DNA of 64,000 bases from Pelagibacterium halotolerans B2. GTDB lineage: Bacteria; Pseudomonadota; Alphaproteobacteria; Rhizobiales; Devosiaceae. Shown here in pieces: positions 18,541 to 28,004 of the stretch. A program made the translations under genes and the position numbers. Position 1 is the stretch's first letter. The number at the start of each line of letters is the position of its first letter. Below the pieces are notes generated by a model. It was not told where the DNA came from, did no database searches, and worked only from the letters and a program-made list of their open reading frames with translations. The DNA lies in contig NC_016078.1 of NCBI RefSeq assembly GCF_000230555.1, positions 2,418,001 through 2,482,000 on the forward strand. The letters are read 5' to 3'.

Positions 18541-20298
18541 CTAGAAATCCTCCCAGTCAGAGCTGATCGCGGCATTTCCATCCACCCGATAGGCGCGCCG
18601 CGGTGCGGAACCCGTTGCAGCGGTGGACGGCATGGCCTGATCGTTCACGCTGAACACAGCCGCGATCCGGTCAAGTTCGCCCGCCTGGCCTTCGGTCTGT
18701 TCGATGGCCGCGTTTGTCTCTTCGACAAGGGCCGCATTGTGCTGGGTCATCTCGTCCATCTGCCGCACGGCGCCATTGACCTCCTCAATGGCAGAGGACT
18801 GCTCGGCAGCCGCCTTTGCGATCGCCTCGATAACAGTCGAGCTTTCTTCGGCACCCTGCAAAATCTCGAGCAACCGGGCGGCGGCCTGCTCGACGAGCCG
18901 CGAGCCGCCGGCCACTTCGGCAGCACTGGTCTCGATAAGCGCCTTGACCTCCGAAGACGCATCGGCCGCCGACTGGGCCAGCCGGCGCACTTCGATGGCG
19001 ACAACGGCAAACCCCTTGCCCGCTTCCCCCGCGCGCGCCGCTTCCACCGAAGCATTGAGCGCCAGAAGGTTGGTCTGGAACGCAATGTCGTCGATCATCC
19101 CGATGATGTTGGATATCTTTGCCGAAGAGGCGGAGATCCGCTCCATTGCCTTGTTGGCTTCATCCATCACGGTACCGCCCTCGCTGGCGCTGGCCGAAAG
19201 CGAGCGCGCCTTATCGGCTGCGGTCCGCGCCTGCCCGGCGCTGGCCACGACGGCGCCCGAAAGCTGCTCCATGGCCGCCGAGGTCTCCTCGATTGTCGCG
19301 GCCTGCTTGGTGGTCCGATCGGCCAGGTCGTTGGCGCCCGTAAGCAATTCGCTGGTGGCGGTCTTGACGGCCCCTGAAGTCGATTTGAGACGCGAAACGA
19401 TATCGACAAGCTGGTCGAGCGTCTTGTTGTACGCCTGCCGCAGCGCTTCGTACTGCCCGGTGAATGTCTCTTCTATCCGCCCGCGCAGATCGCCTTCAGC
19501 CATGCGTTCGAGGCTTTTGGTCAACAGCGAAATGATCGCCTCGGCACGCTTGCGCTCGGTAATGTCGGTGGCGAACTTGATGATCTTGACCGGCTTGCCG
19601 GTAGGATCGAGGATCGGATTATAGCTCGCCTGTATCCAGATGTCCCTGCCACCCTTGCCCACGCGCTGGAACTCACCGGCCACGAACTCTCCCGCCCGCA
19701 GCCGATCCCAGAAATCGGCATATTCACGCGACGCTGAATGGGCCGGGTCGCAGAACATGGCGTGATGCTTGCCGACGATCTCTTCAAGACCATAGCCGAG
19801 CGTTGAAAGAAAATTCTGGTTTGCGGTAACGACCTTGCCGTCCAGCGTGAATTCGATGACCGCCTGCACCCGACCGATGGCGGCGATCTGAGCCGCGTGA
19901 TCGGCGGCACGCAGCTTTTGCGCGGTGATGTCGGTGGCAAATTTTATGACTTTGACTGGCCGGCCCGAACGGTCGAGGATCGGGTTATAGCTTGCCTGAA
20001 TCCAGATCTCGCGGCCACCCTTGGCCACCCGCTTGAACTCGTCGGCCTGATAGAGCCCTTCCGCCAGGCTCTTCCAGAAGGCCCGGTACTCTTGGCCGGC
20101 CGCGTATTCGGGCTGAACGAACATCGAATGATGCTTGCCAACGATCTCTTCGAGCCCGTAGCCCATGGCCACAAGAAAGTTCTCGTTTGCGGTCAGAATG
20201 GTGCCGTCGAGCGAAAACTCGATCACCGCCTGCGATCGATCGATGGCTTCCAGTTTCGATTGTGCTTCGCCGGACGCGGCGCCCTGTCGCTTGAACAT
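18541..20298 (-). CDS. Soluble methyl-accepting chemotaxis protein with two PAS domains
   Basis: A 585-residue chemoreceptor without membrane helices. Two PAS domains (about residues 15-130 and 140-255) are near copies of each other, each ending in [10 protein letters not shown] or [10 protein letters not shown], so an internal duplication is visible. A HAMP-like segment ([14 protein letters not shown]) follows, then the long signalling coiled coil with the conserved tip ([24 protein letters not shown]). It senses a cytoplasmic cue, perhaps redox or a small ligand bound by PAS, and signals to CheA/CheW. The C-terminus DWEDF fits the xWxxF tether for CheR/CheB. The ATG at 20298 has GGGGGAA upstream; the longer open frame runs into a repeat and is rejected. 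Confidence 0.93.
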   Translation of the reverse strand: MFKRQGAASGEAQSKLEAIDRSQAVIEFSLDGTILTANENFLVAMGYGLEEIVGKHHSMFVQPEYAAGQEYRAFWKSLAEGLYQADEFKRVAKGGREIWIQASYNPILDRSGRPVKVIKFATDITAQKLRAADHAAQIAAIGRVQAVIEFTLDGKVVTANQNFLSTLGYGLEEIVGKHHAMFCDPAHSASREYADFWDRLRAGEFVAGEFQRVGKGGRDIWIQASYNPILDPTGKPVKIIKFATDITERKRAEAIISLLTKSLERMAEGDLRGRIEETFTGQYEALRQAYNKTLDQLVDIVSRLKSTSGAVKTATSELLTGANDLADRTTKQAATIEETSAAMEQLSGAVVASAGQARTAADKARSLSASASEGGTVMDEANKAMERISASSAKISNIIGMIDDIAFQTNLLALNASVEAARAGEAGKGFAVVAIEVRRLAQSAADASSEVKALIETSAAEVAGGSRLVEQAAARLLEILQGAEESSTVIEAIAKAAAEQSSAIEEVNGAVRQMDEMTQHNAALVEETNAAIEQTEGQAGELDRIAAVFSVNDQAMPSTAATGSAPRRAYRVDGNAAISSDWEDF

Positions 20299-20434
20299 AG
20301 TCAATTTCCCCCAAAACCTGCACGGCAGGCATCGCCAAATCGTCCCTGCGCCCACATTTGACCATCTCTGGTTAAACACGCGTTTAGGCTGGCAATAAGG
20401 TGGATTGCGTACGTGCAGCGCTCCGTTCCATGGG

Positions 20435-20927
20435 ACGGCCGGCGGGCCGGTGAGGGGCCTTTCTTTCGGCCATGGCAAAACCTCCGACGGCGATCTCGCC
20501 TCGGACTTTGATGGCCATTCGAGCTTAGCTCTCATGGCCTTCTCACCTCCAATCGTGCCACCGGCACGATTGGCCGAAGGACGGATCGAAGTAGACGGCA
20601 TGGGGCGATGAACGCTCCGCACTGAAATTTGTATATATGAAGCGATCATCGCCCCATGCATCCGGGGTTTTTGGCTTATGGCGGCGTCTCGGGCTGGGGT
20701 TTGTCGGGATGACACCATCGCTGGTGCCTTCCGCGGTGCCCCTCCGGGTTTCCCCGGTACGACGTGGATACCACTCCTCGTCCGGCCATCCGTCCGCTTT
20801 GGGCCTTCCCTGCGGCGACCCGCAAGGAACCCGGACCGAACCCGCCCAAACGTTCGTTGCGCTTGCGTCCATATGCGCGGGTTCGTCAGGGCAGTATGGA
20901 GCAGGTGCAGGACGCGGGGATAAAGTT
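20435..20927 (-). repeat. Long structured repeat, copy B (inverted)
   Basis: The reverse complement of the repeat at 8665-9157, identical over most of 20507-20890. It keeps the same hairpins, including the GAAA-capped CCGGG stem and the CCAATCGTGCC stem. The two copies face each other in opposite orientation and flank about 11.3 kb containing nine genes. Divergence rises at both ends, marking the borders. The likely RNA sense strand is minus here, pointing towards the chemoreceptor gene. Confidence 0.9.
20711..20728 (-). ncRNA. Variable GNRA-tetraloop hairpin of repeat copy B
   Basis: Read on the minus strand, GGCACCA-GCGA-TGGTGTC forms seven pairs (one G-T) with a GCGA tetraloop. It occupies exactly the position of the AT-rich GCAA hairpin in copy A. 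Stem sequences differ but pairing is kept. Confidence 0.45.
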
Positions 20928-20951
20928 TCTCACGCGCGTCTCCACCCCCAT

Positions 20952-21097
20952 CGCGTCATCCTCGGGCTTGACCCGGGGATCCGCTGCATCGGGCAGCCGG
21001 TGAGGGGGTTGGGATGCGATAGGAGGGCGGCGCGCACCACTTCTGCTGCGCTTGCGGACGGACTGCGGATCCCCGGGTCAAGCCCGAGGATGACGCG
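20952..21097. repeat. Inverted repeat pair with 31 bp arms
   Basis: Arms at 20952-20982 and 21067-21097 are perfect reverse complements and share their sequence with the pair at 8420-8569. In both places the pair lies on the same side of the long structured repeat when read in its sense direction, so the two may form one composite unit. Confidence 0.88.
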
Positions 21098-21139
21098 CAG
21101 TGGGGTGGTGAATGTTTGGTGATGGAGCCGAGAGCGTGA

Positions 21140-21182
21140 CCCTTCCCTTCCCTTCCCTTCCCTTCCCTTCCCTTCCCTTCCC
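21140..21182. repeat. Pentanucleotide microsatellite (CCCTT)8
   Basis: Eight perfect CCCTT units followed by CCC. On the minus strand this is GGG with AA spacers repeated nine times, a sequence able to form G-quadruplexes. It lies about 175 bp beyond the ftsH stop codon. Confidence 0.95.
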
Positions 21183-21357
21183 TGTCCCGGACCTGATCGG
21201 CGACCCAGCAGCCTTGCCGATGCTCTGCAGCCTGGGGCAAGGCTCATCGGCCCCAGCTTTCGCCGGGCAGCAAGGGAAGAGGTAAAGCAAGGCGTGGGAC
21301 ACCGGGACAAACAAAAAAAGGCCGCTCCAGAGAGCGACCCTTTGAACACTGGGGCAA

Positions 21358-23292
21358 TCAGGTGCCCGGTTGGGGCTCGAGCCCGGCATCGGGTTCTTCC
21401 TCGCCGCCGCGCTTCTTGTGCGCCTTGCCCGCCTTGGGCACGCCGGTCGATTTCGGCGTGTTGTCGTTATCGATGTCCCGGACGGGCTGCTTGCCGTCCA
21501 TCAGGCCGCGCAATTCGTCACCGGTCAGGGTTTCGTATTCGAGCAGCGCCTGGGCGACGGTTTCGAACTTGTCGATGTTTTCCCGGATCATGGTGCGGGC
21601 CGCCAATTCGCCGTCCTCGACGAGCTTGCGCACTTCCTCGTCGATCAGCTTGGCGGTTTCGTCCGACATGTGCTGGGACTGGGTCACCGAATGGCCGAGG
21701 AACACTTCCTGGTCGTTCGATTTGTAGCGTACCCGGCCGAGCTTCTCGCTCATGCCCCATTCCATCACCATCGAGCGGGCCAAATTGGTCGCCATCTGGA
21801 TATCGCCCGAGGCGCCCGACGTAACCTTTTCAGGGCCGAACTTGTAGATCTCGGCCTCGCGGCCGCCAAACAGCATGGCCAGACGCGCCACGGCCTTTTC
21901 ACGCGAGAACGAATAGCTGTCCTTTTCGGGCAGGGTCATCACCATGCCCAGCGCGCGGCCGCGCGGGATGATGGTTGCCTTGTGGATCGGATCGAGCTTG
22001 CCCACCAGCATCAGGTTGATGAGCGCGTGACCGGCCTCGTGATAGGCGGTGAGCTTTTTTTCCTCATCGGTCATGGCCATGGTGCGGCGCTCGGCGCCCA
22101 TCATGATCTTGTCCTTTGCGTCCTCGAACTCGGCATGGGTCACGAACCGCTTGTTGCGGCGCGCGGCCAGAAGCGCGGCTTCGTTGACGATGTTCATCAG
22201 ATCCGCACCCGAAAAACCGGGCGTGCCGCGGGCCAGGACCTTCAGATCCACATCGGGCGCAAGGGGAACCTTGCGGACGTGGACCTTGAGGATGCGTTCG
22301 CGACCGGCAACGTCGGGATTGGGCACCACGACCTGACGGTCGAAACGGCCCGGACGCAGCAGCGCGGGATCGAGAACGTCGGGACGGTTGGTCGCCGCGA
22401 TCAGGATGATGCCTTCATTGGCCTCGAACCCGTCCATTTCGACAAGCAACTGGTTGAGCGTCTGTTCGCGCTCGTCATTGCCGCCACCGAGCCCGGCGCC
22501 GCGCTGGCGTCCGACGGCGTCGATTTCGTCGATGAAGATGATGCACGGCGCGTTCTTCTTGGCCTGCTCAAACATGTCGCGCACGCGGGACGCGCCGACA
22601 CCGACGAACATTTCAACAAAGTCCGAACCCGAAATCGTAAAGAACGGCACATTGGCTTCACCGGCCACCGAACGGGCCAGCAGCGTCTTACCGGTGCCCG
22701 GAGGGCCGACAAGCAGCACGCCGCGCGGGATGCGTCCACCCAGCCGCTGGAACTTGCCCGGATCGCGCAGGAATTCGACGATTTCCTCAAGGTCCTGCTT
22801 GGCTTCCTCGACGCCGGCCACGTCCTCGAACGTCACCTTGCCCGAAGATTCGGTGAGCATCTTGGCGCGCGACTTGCCAAAGCCCATGGCGCCGCCACGG
22901 CCACCGCCCTGCATCTGACGGATAAAGAAGAACCATACGGCAATCAGGACGATAAATGGCAGCCAGCTCGACAGCAGGATCGACCAGAAAGGAGAGCCTT
23001 CCGGCGCGCGGGCCGTGATTTCGACGTTCTGGCTTTCCAGCCGCTCGACGATATTGGCGCCTTCAGGGATCGTCACTTCGAACCGCGTGCCCTCATTGGT
23101 GCGGCCCTGGACGGTATCGTTGATGATCGTGACTTCGGCGATACGGCCATTGTCGATATCGCTCACGAACTGGCTGTAGGTCCGCTCAACCGTCGAAACG
23201 GTTCGGGTCGAGGACTGGAAAACCTGAAACAGCCCCAAGAGCATGAAAAGGATAACCAGCCAGATAGCCAAGTTCCGAAAATTTCCGTTCAT
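21358..23292 (-). CDS. ftsH: ATP-dependent zinc metalloprotease FtsH
   Basis: FtsH is the membrane-anchored AAA+ protease that degrades misfolded membrane proteins and regulators. The protein has about 644 residues. Two N-terminal transmembrane helices ([18 protein letters not shown] and [20 protein letters not shown]) flank a periplasmic domain. The AAA domain has Walker A GPPGTGKT near residue 195, and its arginine-finger region contains [10 protein letters not shown]. The zinc site HEAGH lies near residue 416. The ATG at 23292 follows ACAGGATTG; a TTG one codon earlier is also open. The C-terminus ends in a short charged tail. It follows tilS by about 100 bp on the same strand. Confidence 0.97.
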   Translation of the reverse strand: MNGNFRNLAIWLVILFMLLGLFQVFQSSTRTVSTVERTYSQFVSDIDNGRIAEVTIINDTVQGRTNEGTRFEVTIPEGANIVERLESQNVEITARAPEGSPFWSILLSSWLPFIVLIAVWFFFIRQMQGGGRGGAMGFGKSRAKMLTESSGKVTFEDVAGVEEAKQDLEEIVEFLRDPGKFQRLGGRIPRGVLLVGPPGTGKTLLARSVAGEANVPFFTISGSDFVEMFVGVGASRVRDMFEQAKKNAPCIIFIDEIDAVGRQRGAGLGGGNDEREQTLNQLLVEMDGFEANEGIILIAATNRPDVLDPALLRPGRFDRQVVVPNPDVAGRERILKVHVRKVPLAPDVDLKVLARGTPGFSGADLMNIVNEAALLAARRNKRFVTHAEFEDAKDKIMMGAERRTMAMTDEEKKLTAYHEAGHALINLMLVGKLDPIHKATIIPRGRALGMVMTLPEKDSYSFSREKAVARLAMLFGGREAEIYKFGPEKVTSGASGDIQMATNLARSMVMEWGMSEKLGRVRYKSNDQEVFLGHSVTQSQHMSDETAKLIDEEVRKLVEDGELAARTMIRENIDKFETVAQALLEYETLTGDELRGLMDGKQPVRDIDNDNTPKSTGVPKAGKAHKKRGGEEEPDAGLEPQPGT

Positions 23293-23395
23293 CAATCCTG
23301 TCCCGGTCGGGCAACGCCCTTAGGTTGCAACAGCCCCTCGAGCGGGCCGCGCGGCACACGACGTGCCATAATTGTTGACGCCGAATGTAAGGCCG

Positions 23396-24709
23396 TCATT
23401 CGGGCGATACAAGGGCAACAGCCCCGCCCGGTGGCCGATTGCCGCAGTTTCCCGCCCGAGAGGTTAACGGGATTTGCTCTACTGCAAACCCTTCCGCAAT
23501 CTCCAGGCAGCCGATGGCGGCAATTTCGCCCCGCGCGTCGCAAATCAGCGGCGCGGCACGCAGACCCGCGACGGGTCCTTCAAGCTCCTTGCCGGTCAGA
23601 TCCCTGAACCGTTTGCGGGTCAACCCGCTGGCCGGCACGATTGTTCCGGCGCGGCTGGCCGTGATGGAAAAACGGCCGTCCCAAATAACGCTTTCGCCCG
23701 GCGCGAGACTGGTCGTGGGCAGGCCGTGCCGCCCTGCCTCACGATGGATCACGATTGCGTTTTCCTGCGCCACAAGGCGCGCACCGGCCAGCGTTGCTGC
23801 AAACCGCTCGCCGGATGCGAGCCGCGCCGCCAGTTCCTCGATGCGTCCCAGCGCGAACGAGCGCGCGCCCGATACCGCCGCGACCGCGATGTCGATGGCC
23901 CGGATTCCGATTTCGGGATCGGCATGATCGAGGGCGGCGCGGGCGATCCGCAACACCCCCAGGGCGTCGCGTGTCATATGGGCTTCGGCAAATTCATCGG
24001 CGGCGCGCGCGGCAAAGGCATCGATCCGCGCCATCCGCTCGCCGGCCTTGCCCAGAATGGCGGGCGTCAACCCGAGTTCGCCAAGCGCGGGCAGCGCATT
24101 GCGCCAGCGCGTGCGTTCATAGGCGGGATCGGCATTGGACGGATCGTGGACCGGCGACAGTCCCGCCCGCGCCACGAGCGTGGCCAGCGTTTCGGCCGGA
24201 ACGCCAAGCAGAGGGCGAAACACCTCGACACCCTCGACAACGGAAAAATCCCGCATGCCGGCCAGCCCGGTAACGCCGCTGCCATGGGCGAGGCGCATCA
24301 GCACGGTCTCGGCCTGATCACGCAGATGATGAGCGGTCACCAGCACCTCGGCACCGTCGGCGGCCATGGCCTTTGCCATCAGACGGTATCGGGCGCTGCG
24401 CGCCGCGCTTTGCTTGCCAGAAGACGGCTTTGGCCCGTCCCAGACCAGGGACCGGCAGGTGAGACCGGGCTTTTCGGCTTCGGCAACCACCATGGCTGCC
24501 TCGGCTTGCGCCTCGGGGCGCAGGCGATGGTCGACCGTATAGACCACTGCGCGGGGCCTATCACCGCTCCAGGCGGCATAAAGCAGCATAAGCGCAAGCG
24601 AATCGGCCCCGCCCGAAACGGCCAGCCCGACGGTCTGGCAATTGGCGACCGGCGCGAAAAGCGCATGCGGGTCCAGCCCGCACAGCGCCATGTCGGTCGA
24701 TGTCAGCAC
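23396..24709 (-). CDS. tilS: tRNA(Ile)-lysidine synthetase
   Basis: TilS attaches lysine to C34 of the CAU-anticodon isoleucine tRNA so that it reads AUA; it is normally essential. The 437-residue protein carries the PP-loop LAVSGGADSLAL near residue 29 and the conserved HHLRDQAET motif near residue 125, followed by the lysidine synthase substrate-binding domains. The start at 24709 overlaps the end of the upstream cpoB gene by seven bases, which suggests translational coupling. It sits between the tol-pal genes and ftsH, as usual in this order. Confidence 0.95.
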   Translation of the reverse strand: MLTSTDMALCGLDPHALFAPVANCQTVGLAVSGGADSLALMLLYAAWSGDRPRAVVYTVDHRLRPEAQAEAAMVVAEAEKPGLTCRSLVWDGPKPSSGKQSAARSARYRLMAKAMAADGAEVLVTAHHLRDQAETVLMRLAHGSGVTGLAGMRDFSVVEGVEVFRPLLGVPAETLATLVARAGLSPVHDPSNADPAYERTRWRNALPALGELGLTPAILGKAGERMARIDAFAARAADEFAEAHMTRDALGVLRIARAALDHADPEIGIRAIDIAVAAVSGARSFALGRIEELAARLASGERFAATLAGARLVAQENAIVIHREAGRHGLPTTSLAPGESVIWDGRFSITASRAGTIVPASGLTRKRFRDLTGKELEGPVAGLRAAPLICDARGEIAAIGCLEIAEGFAVEQIPLTSRAGNCGNRPPGGAVALVSPE

Positions 24710-25686
24710 CCCGCCCGCGCCTGTTCGGCGATAACCCGGTCACGGAACGCACCGGTGGATTCGGGATAGCGGCGCAGCACCTCGCCATAGGTGCGGCAAG
24801 CCGTATCGAACTCTCCCGCCCCATGCAGCGCAATGCCGAGATTGAAAAGGAGGTCCGGAGCGCGCGTTGATGTGGGATAGCTCTCGAAACCGTCGAGCAG
24901 GACTTCGGCGGCCTCGCCATAGGCGGCGCGTTGGATCAGGGTTTCACCCAGCCAATATGTGGCGTCAGGTGCCTGCTGATGGTCGGGAAAGCTCTCGATA
25001 AACTGGCGGAACTGGTTTTCCGCAAAGGCATATTCGCCCCGCACAACGGCATCATAGCCCGCCTGATACTGGGCGTTGGCATCGCCGTCCTCGAGCGGGA
25101 TCGCATCGGGATCGAAACTGAGGTCGAGCGGCTCGGACGGCGGTGTGCTGCCCAGTTCGCCTTCGGGTGGGCCAAGGACGACGTCGTCGGCGTCCTGCTC
25201 GGTCTGCTCCTGGGCGAACACATCGCTGGCATAGAGGTTGTCCTCGCCGCCGATTTCGCTGCCATCCATGATGTCGGAATCCCCAACCAGGGGATCGATC
25301 ACGGTCTGATCGGACGGGGCCGGCTCGGTTTGGGACTGGTTTTCCTGCGGCAACCGCTCGGCAGGCGTCTCGCCTCCGGATGGAGTTGCCGCATCAGTTT
25401 CCCCCAGGCTCCCGCCCTCCAACTGCTGGAAGCGGTATTCATTATCTTCCTGGGTGCGCTCGAGAAGGCTCTGGAGTTGCGTGAGTTGGAACTGCAGGCC
25501 CTCGATCTGGCCCGAATTGAGCCGCACCTGCTCTTCGAGCTGGTCGAGACGCACCTGCATGGCGGCAAGGTCATTGCCCTGCCCCTGTCCGGCGACGGTC
25601 ATGGAAAAAGTCAGAAGTCCCGCCGTTGCGGCGATCACGGCACCCTGCCGCCATCGCCCCGCGAGCGTCATTAAATGTCTCGACAC
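24703..25686 (-). CDS. cpoB: Tol-Pal system protein CpoB (YbgF)
   Basis: CpoB coordinates peptidoglycan synthesis with outer-membrane constriction at the septum. The 327-residue protein has an export signal (about residues 12-33), a coiled coil (MQVRLDQLEEQVRLNSGQI onward), an acidic Pro/Ser-rich linker and C-terminal TPR repeats (AQYQAGYDAVVRGEYAFAENQF and following). A GTG at 25686 with GGAGA seven bases upstream was chosen; an ATG five codons later lacks such a site. It is the last tol-pal gene and overlaps tilS. Confidence 0.93.
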   Translation of the reverse strand: MSRHLMTLAGRWRQGAVIAATAGLLTFSMTVAGQGQGNDLAAMQVRLDQLEEQVRLNSGQIEGLQFQLTQLQSLLERTQEDNEYRFQQLEGGSLGETDAATPSGGETPAERLPQENQSQTEPAPSDQTVIDPLVGDSDIMDGSEIGGEDNLYASDVFAQEQTEQDADDVVLGPPEGELGSTPPSEPLDLSFDPDAIPLEDGDANAQYQAGYDAVVRGEYAFAENQFRQFIESFPDHQQAPDATYWLGETLIQRAAYGEAAEVLLDGFESYPTSTRAPDLLFNLGIALHGAGEFDTACRTYGEVLRRYPESTGAFRDRVIAEQARAGC

Positions 25687-25773
25687 AACAAATCTCCTTC
25701 ACAGGCGCTACCCACGCACGAGCAACGCAGTTCAATGATTTAAGGATGCGTGATTAAAGCAGATTTTTGGCAA

Positions 25774-25811
25774 AAAAGAAGCGCCGGGACCAGATACGCG
25801 GTCCCGACGCT
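25774..25811 (-). terminator. Terminator after pal
   Basis: On the minus strand, AGCGTCGGGACC and GGTCCCGGCGCT form a 12 bp stem followed by TCTTTTTT. It should attenuate or end tol-pal transcripts before cpoB. Confidence 0.88.
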
Positions 25812-25844
25812 ATGCCTCCAGATTGGCATTCGCGAATTGGATTG

Positions 25845-26345
25845 TCAGTTTGTCAAAACGGTGACCGCACGGCGGTTCTGGCTCCAGCACGAAATATCGT
25901 TGCAGATCGCGACCGGACGTTCCTTGCCGTAGGAAACGGTCGACAAACGCTCCTGCGGAATGCCGCGGGAAACCAGGTAATTGACGACGGCCGTGGCGCG
26001 GCGCGCGCCAAGCGCAATGTTGTATTCACGCGTGCCGCGTTCGTCGGCGTGACCTTCGATCACGATACGGTACTGCGAGTATTGCTGCAGCCACTGGGAC
26101 TGCTGGTTCAGCGTCGCCTGCGCATCGGCGGTCAGAACCGACGAATCGGTTTCAAAGAAGACACGGTCGCCAACCGAAACCAGGAATTCCTGCTGGCTGC
26201 CGGGAGCGCCACCGCCCCCCGCGGCGTCGCCGCTGATATTGCCGACGCCCGTGGTCGGGGTGCGGGCGCAGGCGGCGACAGCAACAAGCAAGACCGCCAG
26301 GAGGAGGCCTTTGCCGAAACGAAGAAGGGGCATGGTCGAACCCAT
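25845..26345 (-). CDS. pal: Peptidoglycan-associated lipoprotein Pal
   Basis: Pal anchors the outer membrane to peptidoglycan and works with TolB. The 166-residue precursor has a lipobox (LLVAVAAC, lipidated Cys near residue 26), a short Gly-rich linker and an OmpA-like peptidoglycan-binding domain with VIEGHADERGTREYN and the conserved LGARRATAVVNYL. The start at 26345 has GGAG about nine bases upstream; an ATG four codons later is an alternative. It lies between tolB and cpoB in the normal order, with hairpin terminators on both sides. Confidence 0.97.
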   Translation of the reverse strand: MGSTMPLLRFGKGLLLAVLLVAVAACARTPTTGVGNISGDAAGGGGAPGSQQEFLVSVGDRVFFETDSSVLTADAQATLNQQSQWLQQYSQYRIVIEGHADERGTREYNIALGARRATAVVNYLVSRGIPQERLSTVSYGKERPVAICNDISCWSQNRRAVTVLTN

Positions 26346-26471
26346 AGCGAAAAGCTCCAGAACCGGAAAATTGTGGTTAGCATTTTTACAGCGCGTTATC
26401 TTAATCGCGCGTATGTGGGCATAGTTAATCTTGTGCTAATCGGGCGCAATTGCGGCATCTGCCCGGCAAAA

Positions 26472-26496
26472 AGGCGTCCCGAAACAGGACGCCCGC
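26472..26496 (-). terminator. Terminator after tolB
   Basis: GGCGTCC and GGACGCC form a 7 bp stem with a seven-base loop. A run of A on the left gives TTTTTG on the minus strand. Confidence 0.8.
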
Positions 26497-26522
26497 CAAG
26501 TGTTGCACGGCTGCAATTGACC

Positions 26523-27851
26523 TTAGGACAAGAGCGGTCCCCACGCGGGATCGGACGCGAAGCCCTCGGTGGGAATGCGCCGTTCGTTTCGGCCCCAGAT
26601 GTCGATGGAGTAAAGCTGTGCCCCGTCATTGCCGCCCGGATCGCGGAAATACATCAAGACCCGGCCATTGGGTGCCCATGTGGGACCCTCGGCATGGTAG
26701 GAGGTCGCAAGGATGCGCTCACCCGATCCGTCCGGCCCCATGATCCCGATCGAGAACTGGCCGCCCGACTGGCGGGTAAAGGCGATCAGGTCACCCTTGG
26801 GCGACCAGACTGGTGTGGAATAAGACCCGTCGCCATACGAAATCCGCTCCGCGCCGCCGCCAGCCGCCGACATCACGTAAATTTGCGGGCGTCCGCCACG
26901 GTCGGACTCGAATGTAAGGCGCTGCCCGTCGGGCGAATAGGATGGCGACGTATCGATGGCCGAACCCGTGGTGAGTTGCTGAGGCTGTCCGCCGGCCAGA
27001 TCCATGGCGTAGATATTGGTGACGGCACCATTGGTGACCGAGAACACCAGCCGGCGCCCGTCGGGCGAAAAGCGCGGCGCAAAGCTCATCTGTCCGAAAC
27101 GACCGATGGACTGGGACTGACCCGACGCCATGTTCACTATAAAAATGCCCGAAGACGTGGAGCCGTCGAGCACCATATAGGCCACCGATTGACCGTCGGG
27201 CGACATGCGCGGGGTAAGGATCTGCTGAGCGCCATCGCTGAGATAGCGGATATTGGCACCATCCTGATCCATGATGGCCAGCCGCCGGACCCGGTTGGCG
27301 CGCGGGCCGCTTTCCGCGACAAAAACGACGCGGGAGTCGAAATAGCCCGTTTCCCCGGTCAGGCCGGTATAAACGGCATCGGACGCGATATGGGCAATCC
27401 GCCGCCATGAGCTTGCGTCCGTACCGTATGATTTTCCGGTGACCTGCGCGCCCGCCGTCGTGTCCCACAGCCGCAGGCTCGACTGGATCTGCCCGGACCG
27501 GTTGGCGTCTGCCATGATCACCGCATCGGCGCCCGTCGAGCGCCAAGCGGGGAAATCCGGCGTCTGGTTGGGATCGCCCACCTGGGCGGGATACCCGGCC
27601 GGATCGACCAGGCGGAACAGCCCCGAATTGGTGAGGTTGTTGCGCACGACCTGCGCCACCTCGGCCCCGAACGCGGCATCGGCCGAGGCAAAATTGGGAA
27701 TGGCTATCGGCATGGGCGTAAAATTTCCGCCCGTGACCGTGATCTGCAGTTGGGCCAGAACCGGGCTCGCAGCCACCATGGCAGCGCCCGAAAGGCCCAG
27801 CATGAGCGCCGTCCTGCGGGTCATCGAAGTATTTTGCACGTCAGTCTCCAT
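26523..27851 (-). CDS. tolB: Tol-Pal system periplasmic protein TolB
   Basis: TolB is the periplasmic beta-propeller that shuttles between Pal and TolA during division. The 442-residue protein has a signal sequence containing MTRRTALMLGL and ending in VLAQ; the twin arginine followed by hydrophobic residues leaves Tat export possible. An N-terminal TolB domain follows, then WD40-like repeats, each with SPDGQ or SPDGR and a following strand (SPDGQSVAYM, SPDGRRLVFS, SPDGQRLTFE). A start nine codons later is possible. It follows tolA by about 150 bp. Confidence 0.96.
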   Translation of the reverse strand: METDVQNTSMTRRTALMLGLSGAAMVAASPVLAQLQITVTGGNFTPMPIAIPNFASADAAFGAEVAQVVRNNLTNSGLFRLVDPAGYPAQVGDPNQTPDFPAWRSTGADAVIMADANRSGQIQSSLRLWDTTAGAQVTGKSYGTDASSWRRIAHIASDAVYTGLTGETGYFDSRVVFVAESGPRANRVRRLAIMDQDGANIRYLSDGAQQILTPRMSPDGQSVAYMVLDGSTSSGIFIVNMASGQSQSIGRFGQMSFAPRFSPDGRRLVFSVTNGAVTNIYAMDLAGGQPQQLTTGSAIDTSPSYSPDGQRLTFESDRGGRPQIYVMSAAGGGAERISYGDGSYSTPVWSPKGDLIAFTRQSGGQFSIGIMGPDGSGERILATSYHAEGPTWAPNGRVLMYFRDPGGNDGAQLYSIDIWGRNERRIPTEGFASDPAWGPLLS

Positions 27852-28004
27852 GTTTGACGGCCTGTGCCGCCGCCTCGATCCGGCCTGTCAACCGGAGAGG
27901 CTGAATTGAAGTTGCCTCGATTAACGGCAAATCATGTCCGAATATCGGTTCTCGGCACGTTTTCCGCTCGCTATTGCATTTTGGCCACGCATCGCAGTCC
28001 CTCT

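Larger units (their letters stand above)
20299..21357. other. Gene-free repeat block between ftsH and the chemoreceptor
   Basis: No credible gene was found. From left to right the block holds a short chemoreceptor promoter region, copy B of the long structured repeat (about 20435-20927), a second inverted repeat pair (20952-21097) and a (CCCTT)8 tract (21140-21182). A weak hairpin region lies before the ftsH stop. Confidence 0.8.

Noticed and set aside
20299..20718. N-terminal extension of the chemoreceptor by 140 codons
   Set aside because: The extension reads through the structured repeat and lacks a ribosome site, whereas the ATG at 20298 has GGGGGAA upstream and begins the PAS region.
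21140..21182. CRISPR-like array
   Set aside because: Units are 5 bp with no spacers; it is a simple microsatellite.
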